From contig NZ_CP152375.1 in NCBI RefSeq assembly GCF_051132615.1, forward strand, positions 1,302,001 to 1,366,000: DNA of 64,000 nucleotides. The letters run 5' to 3'. Below are positions 14,427-23,454 of this stretch, piece after piece. The notes under the pieces are model-generated. The model saw only the letters and a list, made by a program, of their open reading frames with translations. It was not told where the DNA came from and did not search any database. Source of the stretch: G051132615 sp051132615. GTDB taxonomy: Bacteria > Pseudomonadota > Gammaproteobacteria > Burkholderiales > Neisseriaceae. The position numbers and the translations under genes are program-made. Numbering within the stretch: the first letter of the stretch is position 1; every line of letters begins with the position of its first letter.

Positions 14427-16397
14427 TTATGCCTTTTTACTAGGCAATGTTTGTTTTACCTGATCTAAAGACATGGTTGCAACCACGCTCCCTGACAAAG
14501 GCATCTTCAATACATGATTTTTAATTTTACCCCATACCTGCATTTCACAAGGTTTACAATCAAACTTAAGTGTCAGCGTTTCATTTTCGTGTATCAGTTG
14601 CATCGGTTGCGCATTATTGCGTACACCTTGTACTCCCTTAGCTTGTTTAGGGCATAAATTAAACGCAAAACGCAAACAATGTTTGGTAATCATGACAGGC
14701 ACATCACCCTTTTCTTGATGTGCTTCATAGGCTGCATCAATCAACTTCACCCCATAACGATGATAAAAATCTCTGGCCTTTTGATTATAAACATTGGCCA
14801 AAAAAGTTAAGTGACTCTCTGGGTAAACAGGAGAAGGCTCAGCAACTGCTTTTCTTATGCCTTTTTGTGCACAATAGTGTGCCAAACGTTGTTTGGTTAA
14901 CTCATCAATCACATCTCGGCGTAACTGGTTTATTTGTGAACCCGCAACAAAATAAATATCGGTTAAACACACTTCAATATGCGTGGCAACATAATCTGTT
15001 TGCCCAAGTTTGGCTAAACTCTCTTTAAGAGTGTGTAATGCTTTTTCACCTTGCTTGGCGATTTCAAAAGGCCCCAATAAATTTTTCTGGGCAACCACGC
15101 CCTCTTCACTGACCACTTGTAACGTTAATTGATGTTCATTGCCTGTTAAAAATAGCTGTACTGATATTTTTCTCTGGCTGGATGTTTTTAATAATGACTG
15201 TTGCCATTGATGATCTAAATTCCGATTCAGTGGATGAGAAGGTCGAATTTTTTGTAATTGTGGCAACATCTCATTAGGATAAACCTTATACCAGAATGAA
15301 TCTATTTCCTCGACCATATTGGCTCTAAACCCAACGATCTCCCGTTTAATCAAAACATTTAACCCATCGCCATTGCTTAATGGTTCAGTGGTTTTTATTT
15401 CTAGGTAATCTTTCCCCACTTTCAGTATCTCACCTATAGGCAAACCAATAAATTTAGGGGAATCAAAGGCACCAATATCTATTTTACGATCTTGAACAAA
15501 ATAATCAGTATTGCCACGATGAAACGTTTTATCAGGTTCTGGCACAAAAAAATGTTGAGAGCGGCCACTGGAAGCGGTCGTTAAATCAGTGCGTCTGGTT
15601 AAAATAGCATCCAGTTGTTGACGATAAAAAGCTGTGATGTTTTTCACATAACTCATGTCTTTGTATCGACCTTCTATTTTGAAAGAACGCACCCCTGCAT
15701 TAATTAATGCTTCTAAATTGGCACTTTGATTATTGTCTTTCATCGACAATAAATGTTTTTCATAAGACACCACACGCCCTTGATTGTCTTTCAAGGTAAA
15801 AGGTAAACGGCAAGCTTGAGAACAATCCCCCCGATTGGCACTGCGCCCTGTTTGGGCATGGGAGATATAACATTGTCCAGAAAACGCCACACACAAGGCA
15901 CCATGAATAAAAAACTCAATATTGGCATCTACCTGTTGGCTGATTTGGGTGATTTCATTTAAATTTAATTCCCTAGCCAACACCAATTGGGAAAACCCCA
16001 CATCAGATAAAAACTTGGCTTTTTCGACGGTACGAATATCAGTTTGTGTACTGGCATGTAATTCAATAGGTGGAATATCCAACTCTAAAATACCCATATC
16101 CTGCACAATTAGGGCATCTACCCCAGCATCGTAGAGTTGCTGAATCAACAAACGAGCGCCTTCTAATTCATCATCATGCAAAATGGTATTCAATGTCACA
16201 AAAATTTTGGCATAAAAACGATGGGCAAAAGCCACCAAATCAGCAATATCTTTTAGACTATTACCTGCATTGTGGCGTGCGCCAAAACTGGGGCCACCAA
16301 TATAAACAGCATCAGCGCCATGTAAAATCGCCTCTTTGGCAATATGCACATCGCGTGCAGGGCTTAATAATTCTAGTTGATTGGATAAAAGAGTCAT
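14427..16397 (-). CDS. rlhA: RlhA, 23S rRNA C2501 hydroxylation protein (peptidase U32 family)
   Basis: The product is 656 aa, near the 653 of E. coli RlhA (YdcP) and much longer than TrhP/YegQ (about 450). It shares long stretches with RlhA: ELLSPARDVHIAKEAILHGA at the start, the U32 signature FFIHGALCVAFSGQCYISHA, the cysteine-rich SANRGDCSQACRLPF, FKIEGRYKDMSYVKNI, and the C-terminal cysteine set in TKHCLRFAFNLCPKQAKG and KFDCKPCEM. RlhA hydroxylates C2501 in the peptidyl-transferase centre in an iron- and prephenate-dependent way. It is a single gene, convergent with the autotransporter. Confidence 0.93.
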   Translation of the reverse strand: MTLLSNQLELLSPARDVHIAKEAILHGADAVYIGGPSFGARHNAGNSLKDIADLVAFAHRFYAKIFVTLNTILHDDELEGARLLIQQLYDAGVDALIVQDMGILELDIPPIELHASTQTDIRTVEKAKFLSDVGFSQLVLARELNLNEITQISQQVDANIEFFIHGALCVAFSGQCYISHAQTGRSANRGDCSQACRLPFTLKDNQGRVVSYEKHLLSMKDNNQSANLEALINAGVRSFKIEGRYKDMSYVKNITAFYRQQLDAILTRRTDLTTASSGRSQHFFVPEPDKTFHRGNTDYFVQDRKIDIGAFDSPKFIGLPIGEILKVGKDYLEIKTTEPLSNGDGLNVLIKREIVGFRANMVEEIDSFWYKVYPNEMLPQLQKIRPSHPLNRNLDHQWQQSLLKTSSQRKISVQLFLTGNEHQLTLQVVSEEGVVAQKNLLGPFEIAKQGEKALHTLKESLAKLGQTDYVATHIEVCLTDIYFVAGSQINQLRRDVIDELTKQRLAHYCAQKGIRKAVAEPSPVYPESHLTFLANVYNQKARDFYHRYGVKLIDAAYEAHQEKGDVPVMITKHCLRFAFNLCPKQAKGVQGVRNNAQPMQLIHENETLTLKFDCKPCEMQVWGKIKNHVLKMPLSGSVVATMSLDQVKQTLPSKKA

Positions 16398-16845
16398 AAT
16401 AAAGTGTGTTGTGAATATATTTATTGAGGGAAAAGACGCATCAACGTAGAATAACTAACCACATTACTCTCAAGAAGATTAGCACCATTGTTATTTTAGT
16501 TAGTGTACGGTATTCTATTTTACCCAAACTCTCAACGGTAATCTACAATATCAACATCTACAAATCCATATAAACACATTTAATGTAATCTAAACCTGAA
16601 CATAAGAACAGAATATCTGAATTGTGTGTAAAACCTTGCTTTAGACCTAGTTATATAGGATGCTATACTTCACACATAAAGTCTATATAATAGTCATCCG
16701 TGTACAAAAATAACCAAATACAATAAAATTTCAATTATTCTTTAATAAATAGGAATATTCAACCCAAAATCTAGTTAAGTACAAATGAGTTTTTTGTCCA
16801 ATCTTTTTATGGTTAAACCATAAAAAGGAAGAAGAAAGGTAAAGA
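16398..16845. other. Intergenic region between rlhA and a small membrane protein
   Basis: This gap is 448 bases, AT-rich and without an open frame of note. A perfect 11-base inverted repeat (TTTTTATGGTT 16804-16814 with AACCATAAAAA 16816-16826) lies directly before the ribosome site of the next gene. Its position suggests an operator or leader hairpin. A TATACT at 16664-16669 may be a -10 box without a good -35. I see no RNA gene here. Confidence 0.4.
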
Positions 16846-17124
16846 ATGATCCAAAAAGCAATCTTTAGTGTCCTTATCATTATTTTCATTTTGTTGATTA
16901 CTATCTTTGAATTTAGCATGTTAATGTTAATGACGATACTTCATGGAGTTAATCATCAATTATATTATCATTCATGGATTGTTTTCATTCTTCTGCGATT
17001 AGTTTCATTGATTATCTTGGGAGTATCATACTTTAAAGAATGGAAAATCAGCTTTAAGGTCTCATTATCCTTATTTATATTTTCATTCCTAATTACTGTC
17101 ATTATAGGTAGTGTATATATCTAA
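16846..17124 (+). CDS. Small hypothetical membrane protein, 92 aa
   Basis: The sequence holds three hydrophobic helices (about residues 5-30, 43-60 and 70-91) joined by short polar loops, consistent with an inner-membrane protein. AAAGG with GAAGAAG lies about 8 bases before the ATG, and an 11-base inverted repeat lies just upstream, which supports a real gene. No family is recognised. It is flanked by divergent rlhA and convergent rimI and seems to be transcribed alone. Confidence 0.5.
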   Translation: MIQKAIFSVLIIIFILLITIFEFSMLMLMTILHGVNHQLYYHSWIVFILLRLVSLIILGVSYFKEWKISFKVSLSLFIFSFLITVIIGSVYI

Positions 17125-17154
17125 AAAAATCATATAAAACAAAAATATTCCACA

Positions 17155-17613
17155 TTAGATGTAATTAACAATAGATTTAAATTGCGTTAGCTTCATCACC
17201 AAAGCATCTTCAAACCCCGTACCTAAGTGATAATAATTTTTACGATGCCCAATAACCTCAAACCCCATTTTTTCATAAAGCCTTTGAGCCGCTATATTAC
17301 TTTGCCTTACTTCCAAAAAAATGGATTCTAGCTGCTCTTGTTGGCAAACACTCAACATTTTATTGAGTAACATTTGCGCTAAATGTTGACGCTGATGTTC
17401 TGGCGCAATAGCAATATTATAAATTTCTGCAACCCCCGCACAAATATGCCACAACAAAAAGCCTGCTATTTTATCCCCCTGTTTGACAACCCATAAGTGT
17501 TGTTTATTGTGCAGGGCGCTTAAGTATTGCACTTTTGACCAAGCAGATGGATTAACCATTGCATCAATAGCCACAATGGCATCAATATCGTCTTCTGTTG
17601 CCTCTACAATCAT
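17155..17613 (-). CDS. rimI: RimI-type N-terminal protein acetyltransferase
   Basis: This 152-aa GNAT acetyltransferase has strand beta4 (VAEIYNIAIAPEHQRQHLAQ), whose Q/R-x-x-x-A loop binds acetyl-CoA, and the C-terminal AAQRLYEKMGFEVIGHRKNYY typical of RimI, which acetylates the N-terminus of ribosomal protein S18. Its ATG overlaps the tsaB stop codon by four bases, so translation is coupled. The tsaB-rimI pair is conserved across Pseudomonadota. Confidence 0.92.
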   Translation of the reverse strand: MIVEATEDDIDAIVAIDAMVNPSAWSKVQYLSALHNKQHLWVVKQGDKIAGFLLWHICAGVAEIYNIAIAPEHQRQHLAQMLLNKMLSVCQQEQLESIFLEVRQSNIAAQRLYEKMGFEVIGHRKNYYHLGTGFEDALVMKLTQFKSIVNYI

Positions 17614-18269
17614 TTTTGGGCTTTTCTTTGTGCTTGCTCTGTTGCAGTCAGTGCTATTTTATTACGCACATATAAAAGCTCCGCTTCTTGAGCTTTTAAC
17701 TGTGGATAATTTCCCGATAAAGCCAAGGGCAAAAAATCAGCTGCAGTAGGCATGGTCACCATACCCTTTACAGGCAAATGATCATACACAGCAAAGGCGT
17801 TACCAATACCCATGGCACTTTGGCAAGGCATTGGCAAGGTAATACTGTCAGGTTTGCCCACTTGATAATCACTTAATTTTTTTTGATTTTTTGTATCATA
17901 CCAAGCAAAAAACACTTCCCCCATTCTGGCATCAATTGCACATAAAACCTGTTCATGCTTTGGTGCCAATGATGAAAGCACATCCAAAGTGGGCACGGCC
18001 ACTAATGGCGTATCATGCGCCAACGATAAGCCCTGCGCCACACCCGCACCGATACGCAAACCAGTAAAAGAACCTGGGCCTTGTGCATAAGTGATTAAAT
18101 CCAGTTGATTAAGCTGGATATCGTGTTTTACCAATAATTCTTTTAAAGTTGGGAAAATCAGCTCCGCATGTTTTTGCTCAGCCGCAACATGAACCAAATC
18201 CTGTTTAGTATCAATTTGCAGAGCTAAAGATAAAAATGAAGTAGATGTATCAATACTTAAAGCAAACAT
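17610..18269 (-). CDS. tsaB: TsaB, tRNA threonylcarbamoyladenosine modification scaffold
   Basis: The product is 219 aa, near the usual 225-231. It has an ASKHA-fold start (ALSIDTSTSFLSLAL), the conserved YAQGPGSFTGLRIGAGVAQG, and CAIDARMGEVFFAWYD. TsaB binds TsaD and TsaE to make t6A at position 37 of ANN-decoding tRNAs. It is divergent from gluQ, with a 49-base gap that must hold both promoters. Confidence 0.95.
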   Translation of the reverse strand: MFALSIDTSTSFLSLALQIDTKQDLVHVAAEQKHAELIFPTLKELLVKHDIQLNQLDLITYAQGPGSFTGLRIGAGVAQGLSLAHDTPLVAVPTLDVLSSLAPKHEQVLCAIDARMGEVFFAWYDTKNQKKLSDYQVGKPDSITLPMPCQSAMGIGNAFAVYDHLPVKGMVTMPTAADFLPLALSGNYPQLKAQEAELLYVRNKIALTATEQAQRKAQK

Positions 18270-18318
18270 AGTTTAAATTATCGTAAAATAAGCCTTTATT
18301 ATAACCCAAGCGTTACTC

Positions 18319-19206
18319 ATGAGTGTATATATCGGCCGTTTTGCACCAAGCCCAACAGGAGCTTTACATTTAGGTTCATTGCTGGCCGCTTTAGGTAGCT
18401 TTTTAGATGCCAAAAGCCATCAAGGCAAATGGCTTGTCCGTATTGAAGATGTAGACACTACAAGAACCGTTAAAAATGCAGATACTCAAATTCTAAAGAC
18501 ATTAGAAGCCTTTGGTTTACTGTGGGATGACCAAGTAGTTTACCAAAGCCAGAGGACAGAAGCTTATCAGGAAGCACTGACATACTTACAGCAACACCAA
18601 CAAGTTTACCCTTGCTTTTGTTCCCGTAAAAAAGTCAAAGAAGAGGGCAAAGAAGGCATAGATGGCGCAATATATTCTGGGCATTGTCGTCTTTTCTTAT
18701 CAAACGATTTCACTCAACCACACTCTTGGCGATTTTATGTGCCCAAAGGCGTATTCGGCTTTGAAGATAGAATTCTGGGCACATATAACCAAAACGTGCA
18801 CGAGCAAATTGGCGATTTTATCTTAAAACGAAGAGACCACTTATGGGCGTACCAATTGGCTGTTGTAGTAGATGATGCATGGCAAAATATTACCCATATT
18901 GTTCGCGGGCAAGATTTACTAATCTCCACACCAAGGCAAATTGCCTTGCAACAAGCCTTAGGCCTTCCTACCCCGCAATACGCTCACTTGCCCCTTTTGG
19001 TCAATAACCACGGGCAAAAGCTCTCCAAGCAAACCTTGGCACCCGCTTTAAACCTGCATGAAACTTTAACCTTACTCAAAAAAGTGCTCCCCTTTTTAGG
19101 ACTTCTACCCCCTAACGGTATTGATACAATTGATGATCTTCTACAATGGGCGATTACCCATTGGCATATCACCCAAGTACCCAAACAAGCTTTTGAAATC
19201 CGATAA
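18319..19206 (+). CDS. gluQ: Glutamyl-queuosine tRNA(Asp) synthetase
   Basis: This is a truncated glutamyl-tRNA synthetase paralogue of 295 aa (E. coli YadB 308) that attaches glutamate to queuosine in the anticodon of tRNA-Asp. Visible are the class-I start GRFAPSPTGALHLGSLLAAL (HIGH-like HLGS), the zinc-site cysteines in YPCFCSRKK and YSGHC, the IVRGQDLLISTPRQIALQ block and the KLSKQ motif in place of KMSKS. There is no anticodon-binding domain, as expected for the family. Confidence 0.95.
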   Translation: MSVYIGRFAPSPTGALHLGSLLAALGSFLDAKSHQGKWLVRIEDVDTTRTVKNADTQILKTLEAFGLLWDDQVVYQSQRTEAYQEALTYLQQHQQVYPCFCSRKKVKEEGKEGIDGAIYSGHCRLFLSNDFTQPHSWRFYVPKGVFGFEDRILGTYNQNVHEQIGDFILKRRDHLWAYQLAVVVDDAWQNITHIVRGQDLLISTPRQIALQQALGLPTPQYAHLPLLVNNHGQKLSKQTLAPALNLHETLTLLKKVLPFLGLLPPNGIDTIDDLLQWAITHWHITQVPKQAFEIR

Positions 19207-19291
19207 AGTATGCTTGTATATTCTGTCCGTTCACACTAGAATTATCTTAACTGTCTTTACGGCCTAACCCAACTTAAAAGCAAAATTCAAA

Positions 19292-20395
19292 ATGACTAAT
19301 CAAACCGTTTATAATTTTTCTGCTGGCCCTGCTGTATTACCAAAAAGTGTTTTATTACAAGCACAAGAAGAAATGCTCGATTATCAAGGCTCAGGCATGT
19401 CTGTTATGGAAATGAGCCATCGTGGCAGCATTTTTATGGATATCCTCACCACAGCTGAACAAAATTTACGCGACTTAATGGGTATCCCATCCAATTATAA
19501 AGTACTGTTTTTACAAGGGGGAGCTTATACCCAGTTTAGTATGGTACCACTGAATCTAGCTGGTGGTTTTGAGACAATGGACGCAGTGGTTTCTGGCACA
19601 TGGAGTTTAAATGCCAGCAAACAAATGGGGTACTTAAGCGAAGCAAAAGTACATATTGCCGCCAACTCTATCCAAAATAACCAGTTTTCCTATGCACCAT
19701 TACCCGAAAATTGGCAAATAAGCCCTAACAGTGCATTTACACACTTTGCCTCAAACGAAACAGCCAATGGCTTACAATACCAACAATTGCCTTCTTTTCC
19801 AAAAGAAACGACATTAGTATGTGATATGTCCAGTGATATTCTTTCTCGTCCCATCAACGTCAATGATTTTGGCTTGATTTATGCAGGGGCACAAAAAAAT
19901 ATTGGTGCTGCTGGTGCAACTATTGTGATTATTCGAGAAGACTTATTAGACAGAACCCGAAACGATGTGCCCGATATATGGCGTTACCAAAGCTTTATCA
20001 AAAAACAAGGGATGTACAACACCCCTTGTACTTATGCAATTTATATAGCAGGTTTGGTATTTAAATGGTTAAAAGCCCAAGGAGGCGTACACACCATTGA
20101 ACAACTGAACCAACAAAAAGCAACTTTATTGTACGAGATGATAAACCAAAGTGAAGGATTCTATCGCAACCCTATTCAAACAGATTTTCGCTCTAAAATG
20201 AATGTGGTTTTTTATACCCCTAATGAACAACTTGATGCTTTATTTGTGCAAGAAGCTGAAAAACAAGGGCTCAAAGGATTAAAAGGCTATGCCAGTATGG
20301 GAGGAATGAGAGCAAGCATTTATAATGGTATGTCGCTTAATGGGGTACAAATTTTAGCTGATTTTATGAAAAATTTTCAGCAAAAACACCAATAA
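19292..20395 (+). CDS. serC: Phosphoserine aminotransferase
   Basis: The product is 367 aa (E. coli 362). It catalyses 3-phosphohydroxypyruvate to phosphoserine with PLP in serine synthesis, and also acts in pyridoxine synthesis. Hallmarks are NFSAGPAVLPKSVL at the N-terminus, the MEMSHRG loop, the PLP lysine in IYAGAQKNIGAAG (about 195-207) and GGMRASIYNGMSL near the end. It is a single gene with a perfect 12-base hairpin 20 bases after its stop. The pheA/hisC genes that follow serC in some bacteria are missing. Confidence 0.96.
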   Translation: MTNQTVYNFSAGPAVLPKSVLLQAQEEMLDYQGSGMSVMEMSHRGSIFMDILTTAEQNLRDLMGIPSNYKVLFLQGGAYTQFSMVPLNLAGGFETMDAVVSGTWSLNASKQMGYLSEAKVHIAANSIQNNQFSYAPLPENWQISPNSAFTHFASNETANGLQYQQLPSFPKETTLVCDMSSDILSRPINVNDFGLIYAGAQKNIGAAGATIVIIREDLLDRTRNDVPDIWRYQSFIKKQGMYNTPCTYAIYIAGLVFKWLKAQGGVHTIEQLNQQKATLLYEMINQSEGFYRNPIQTDFRSKMNVVFYTPNEQLDALFVQEAEKQGLKGLKGYASMGGMRASIYNGMSLNGVQILADFMKNFQQKHQ

Positions 20396-20414
20396 TGGTG
20401 CGACAAAAAAGCTG

Positions 20415-20440
20415 GGATTCATTAAACATTTAATGAATCC
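20415..20440. terminator. Perfect 12-base inverted repeat after serC
   Basis: GGATTCATTAAA (20415-20426) and its exact complement (20429-20440) are separated by two bases. There is no T-tract. It may be a weak terminator or a 3'-end stabiliser. Confidence 0.5.
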
Positions 20441-20510
20441 TTGCCTCTAACAGAAAAGATTCATACAATCAAGTCACATGTCCCTTTTTTGCATATGACA
20501 AAAGTCGATT

Positions 20511-20909
20511 ATGAACAACCTGATTTTTCGAACCCAACAAGAATTAGACGCGTTGGCAACTGACCCCGCTCATGGCAATAAGGGCGTAGATAAAAAAGGG
20601 ATTGCTGAACGTGAAGTTGGCTTAGCTTTAGAAGCCAAAGGAGAAGTATGTGGCTTAATCAGAGACCCATCAGGGCTTGCTGACTTCATTGATCAAACAG
20701 GACAAAAATGGGATGTTAAAGGTTTTCGCTCTCAGCACTCAGTAGAAAAATACTCTTTAGAAATGGCTTTAGCACATATTCAAAAAAGTATTGATCAAAA
20801 TGAATATGTAATGCTGGATACGCGTGAAATGGTAGAACATGATATTCAGGAATTAACCAATGAACTCATCCATAGAGGCTTGATTAACAAAGTCAAAATA
20901 TGGCCTTAA
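20511..20909 (+). CDS. Orphan CDI/polymorphic-toxin-like nuclease domain, 132 aa
   Basis: The whole protein resembles the toxic tip of contact-dependent inhibition (CdiA-CT) or filamentous-haemagglutinin proteins of the PD-(D/E)xK nuclease type. It has Glu33/Glu35 (IAEREVG), then DFIDQTGQKWDVKGF (58-72) with Asp61 and the D68-x-K70 pair, then a helix-rich end (KYSLEMALAHIQKSI, NEYVMLDTREM). It has no signal peptide, no delivery domain and no neighbouring immunity gene: the 186 bases downstream hold only a 17-codon frame. It sits between two housekeeping genes. It may be a domesticated nuclease, a detoxified relic or a very diverged toxin. The match is from memory of family patterns, not a search. 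Confidence 0.6.
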   Translation: MNNLIFRTQQELDALATDPAHGNKGVDKKGIAEREVGLALEAKGEVCGLIRDPSGLADFIDQTGQKWDVKGFRSQHSVEKYSLEMALAHIQKSIDQNEYVMLDTREMVEHDIQELTNELIHRGLINKVKIWP

Positions 20910-21045
20910 CTGATTAATTTTCAGGATAACAAACCCAATATAAATCTGGTTCATGAAAAAACAAAACGAACACATCTATCACCTTCTTATGCAATTGACT
21001 CTTTAATCTAAACTTCCAACAACATGAATTTACTAGGTTAGAAAC

Positions 21046-21073
21046 AAAAAAGCCACTGACAATCAGTGGCTTT
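21046..21073 (-). terminator. Terminator of secB, possibly bidirectional
   Basis: AAAAAGCCACTGA (21047-21059) pairs with TCAGTGGCTTT (21063-21073). Read on the minus strand, the stem ends in a run of T, which suits secB. The plus-strand T-run is short. Confidence 0.8.
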
Positions 21074-21095
21074 AACAATAAGAACCAAACGATTA

Positions 21096-21557
21096 TTATT
21101 GTACAGTTTGTCCTTCGTTTTCTTTATTCATTTCCAATCTTTGCAAATACATGGCTTCAAAATTAATAGGAGCCAATAATACAGGCGCAAAACCCGCACG
21201 AGTAGTAATGTCTGATACAACTTCACGTGCATATGGGAATAAAATATTAGGGCATGCAACAGCCAAAATAGGCTCTAACTCTTCTTCAGGAATATCTTGA
21301 ATACGGAATACCGCTGCTTGTTTCACTTCACAAACAAACATTGCCTTGCCATCAGGTAATTTTGCCGTAATGGTCACACCAATAGTGCAATCAAAAAAAC
21401 CTTCTTCAATTTGTTTGCCTTCTGTGGTCACTTGCATATCCACTTCAGGTTGTTCCTGATTCAAAAAAACTTGAGGAGCGCTTGGCACTTCTAAAGAAAT
21501 GTCTTTAGTATAAATTTTTTCGATTCCAAATACGGGTTGTTTTTGCTCTTCGCTCAT
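21096..21557 (-). CDS. secB: Protein-export chaperone SecB
   Basis: The product is 153 aa, close to the usual 155-165. SecB is a tetramer that holds precursors unfolded and hands them to SecA. Conserved segments are IEKIYTKDISLEVPSAPQVF, the central VTITAKLPDGKAMFVCEVKQAAVF and the CPNILFPYAREVVSDITTRAGF block. The start at 21557 (MSEEQKQ) has GAAAGAG upstream; a longer frame from 21572 has no ribosome site. It follows grxC, with a G/C hairpin in the 57-base gap. Confidence 0.97.
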   Translation of the reverse strand: MSEEQKQPVFGIEKIYTKDISLEVPSAPQVFLNQEQPEVDMQVTTEGKQIEEGFFDCTIGVTITAKLPDGKAMFVCEVKQAAVFRIQDIPEEELEPILAVACPNILFPYAREVVSDITTRAGFAPVLLAPINFEAMYLQRLEMNKENEGQTVQ

Positions 21558-21580
21558 TATTGACTCTTTCAAATAATAGA

Positions 21581-21598
21581 AAAGGGGGTTCCCCCTTT
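21581..21598 (-). promoter_or_regulatory. G/C hairpin between grxC and secB
   Basis: AAAGGGGG (21581-21588) meets CCCCCTTT (21591-21598) across two bases. Read on the minus strand it stands between the grxC stop and the secB ribosome site, so it may attenuate or process the shared transcript. Confidence 0.5.
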
Positions 21599-21614
21599 AT
21601 ATGTTTACCAAAAC

Positions 21615-21872
21615 TTAATCTGCTAATAAAGTATCCAATTTACCTGCTTGATTCAACGCATTTAAATCATCAAATCCACCAACATGTGTCTCGCCTATAA
21701 AAATTTGAGGTACGGTTCTGCGGCCTGTAATTTGCATCATATGATCCCGTTGAGTAGGATCCGTATCAATACGAATTTCCTCTACAGCACTGACCCCTTT
21801 TTGAGCCAATAACTGCTTTGCTCTCATACAATATGGGCATTGGGCTGTTGTGTACATTTTAACGGGTTTCAT
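21615..21872 (-). CDS. grxC: Glutaredoxin 3
   Basis: This is an 85-aa dithiol glutaredoxin with the active site Cys-Pro-Tyr-Cys (TAQCPYCMRAK, residues 12-15), the cis-Pro loop TVPQIFIG and the glutathione-binding GGFDDL. It reduces disulfides and mixed glutathione disulfides in the cytoplasm. It is the first gene of a grxC-secB pair and divergent from argA. Confidence 0.95.
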   Translation of the reverse strand: MKPVKMYTTAQCPYCMRAKQLLAQKGVSAVEEIRIDTDPTQRDHMMQITGRRTVPQIFIGETHVGGFDDLNALNQAGKLDTLLAD

Positions 21873-22107
21873 TGTTTATTCCTCTCTATTTTATAGCTGT
21901 GATGTGTGTTTATATTGGGTAACTTCAGTCATTTTCAACTACTGAGTATTATTTTACCATTAATTTTATGGTCTTTATCCAAAAACTATCAGCCTATTTA
22001 GGTACATTTTATGCAAACGACTCAATTATTTTATTGATTTGACTTGCTTCAAAATAAAACGGGTGTTAAAACATCACACTAACGACAGATTTTCATTACA
22101 TCATACT

Positions 22108-23430
22108 ATGAATAACCCTAATGCTCAGTTTATTGCCCTTTTCCGTGAAGCGGCACCTTATATACACCAATTTAGAGACAAAACATTTGTTATTGGTTTA
22201 AGCGGTCATACTCTGCTGGATAAAAGCATTGAGCATATTGCCCAAGATATTGGTTTATTAGCCAGTTTAGGGGTACGCCTTGTGTTGGTACATGGAGCCA
22301 GACCACAAATTGAAACCGCATTACAAGCGCATCAAATAGCCAGCGTGGTACACAAACATACTCGAGTCACAGACCTGCCCACTTTAAGTATCATTAAACA
22401 GGTTTTTGGTGCAGCACGCTTTGATATTGAAGCAAACTTATCTATGGGTATGCCCAACTCACCCATGTATGGAGCAGGCATTAAAACAGCATCAGGTAAC
22501 TTTATTACAGCAAAACCTTTAGGTGTGCTTGATGGTATTGATATGCAACTTTCTGGCACGGTACGCAAGGTTGACAAACTGACGATTCAAAAACGCTTAG
22601 ATGAAGGCTGTGTCGTACTGGTTAGCCCATTAGGCTACTCTTTGTCAGGGGAAACATTTAATTTAAAGATGGAAGAAGTCGCCAGTCAAATTGCCCAATC
22701 ACTACAAGCCGAAAAACTGATTTACCTGATTGAAGGCCAAGGTTTATTTACTCAAGAGCAGACATTAATCAGCTCATTAAGTGCACAAGAAGCGCAAGCA
22801 GTTTTACACAATACCCCTCAAGCACAAGATGTGACCATTGCCTTGCCTTTTGCCATAAAAGCCCTAAACAATGGTGTTAGTCGTGCCCATCTCCTATCCG
22901 CTAAGCAAAATGGCGTACTTTTGAGCGAATTATTTACCCGTACAGGCTCTGGTACTTCTATTGCGAGGTCGGCTTTTGTACAAATAAGGGAAGCGACCAT
23001 TGATGATATTCCATCAATCATGGCCATTATTCAGCCTTTAGAAGAAGCAGGCATTTTACGAAAACGCAGCCGCGAGACCATTGAAAACCATATTCAAAGC
23101 TATTCGGTTCTGGTCAATGACAATCAAATTTATGGTTGTATTGCCATTAAAACATTTGCCAAAGAACCCGATATGGCTGAACTTGCCTGTTTAGCCGTTG
23201 CACCCATTACGCAAGAAAGTGGCTATGGTCAACTGTTAGTCAATCATTTGGAACAAAAAGCATTCAAAATGGGGGTGCGTAAATTGTTTTTACTGACCAC
23301 CCAAACCGCCCATTGGTTTATTGAGCGTGGTTTTAAAGAAGCCACCCTAGCTGACCTACCCAAAGAGAAGCAAAAGCTTTACAATTACGAAAGACGTTCA
23401 AAAATACTGATGAAAAACTTAGTCAATTGA
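22108..23430 (+). CDS. argA: N-acetylglutamate synthase
   Basis: The product is 440 aa from the ATG at 22108 (E. coli 443). It acetylates glutamate with acetyl-CoA, the first step of arginine synthesis. The N-terminal amino-acid-kinase domain (FVIGLSGHTLLD, GVRLVLVHGARPQIE) binds arginine as feedback inhibitor. The C-terminal GNAT domain (IREATIDDIPSIMAIIQPLE, MAELACLAVAP, GYGQLLVNHLE, WFIERGFKEA) carries catalysis. An in-frame extension to 22039 lacks a ribosome site. It lies 24 bases upstream of yggX. Confidence 0.95.
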   Translation: MNNPNAQFIALFREAAPYIHQFRDKTFVIGLSGHTLLDKSIEHIAQDIGLLASLGVRLVLVHGARPQIETALQAHQIASVVHKHTRVTDLPTLSIIKQVFGAARFDIEANLSMGMPNSPMYGAGIKTASGNFITAKPLGVLDGIDMQLSGTVRKVDKLTIQKRLDEGCVVLVSPLGYSLSGETFNLKMEEVASQIAQSLQAEKLIYLIEGQGLFTQEQTLISSLSAQEAQAVLHNTPQAQDVTIALPFAIKALNNGVSRAHLLSAKQNGVLLSELFTRTGSGTSIARSAFVQIREATIDDIPSIMAIIQPLEEAGILRKRSRETIENHIQSYSVLVNDNQIYGCIAIKTFAKEPDMAELACLAVAPITQESGYGQLLVNHLEQKAFKMGVRKLFLLTTQTAHWFIERGFKEATLADLPKEKQKLYNYERRSKILMKNLVN

Positions 23431-23454
23431 CTATAAACACAAGGAAAAACACAC

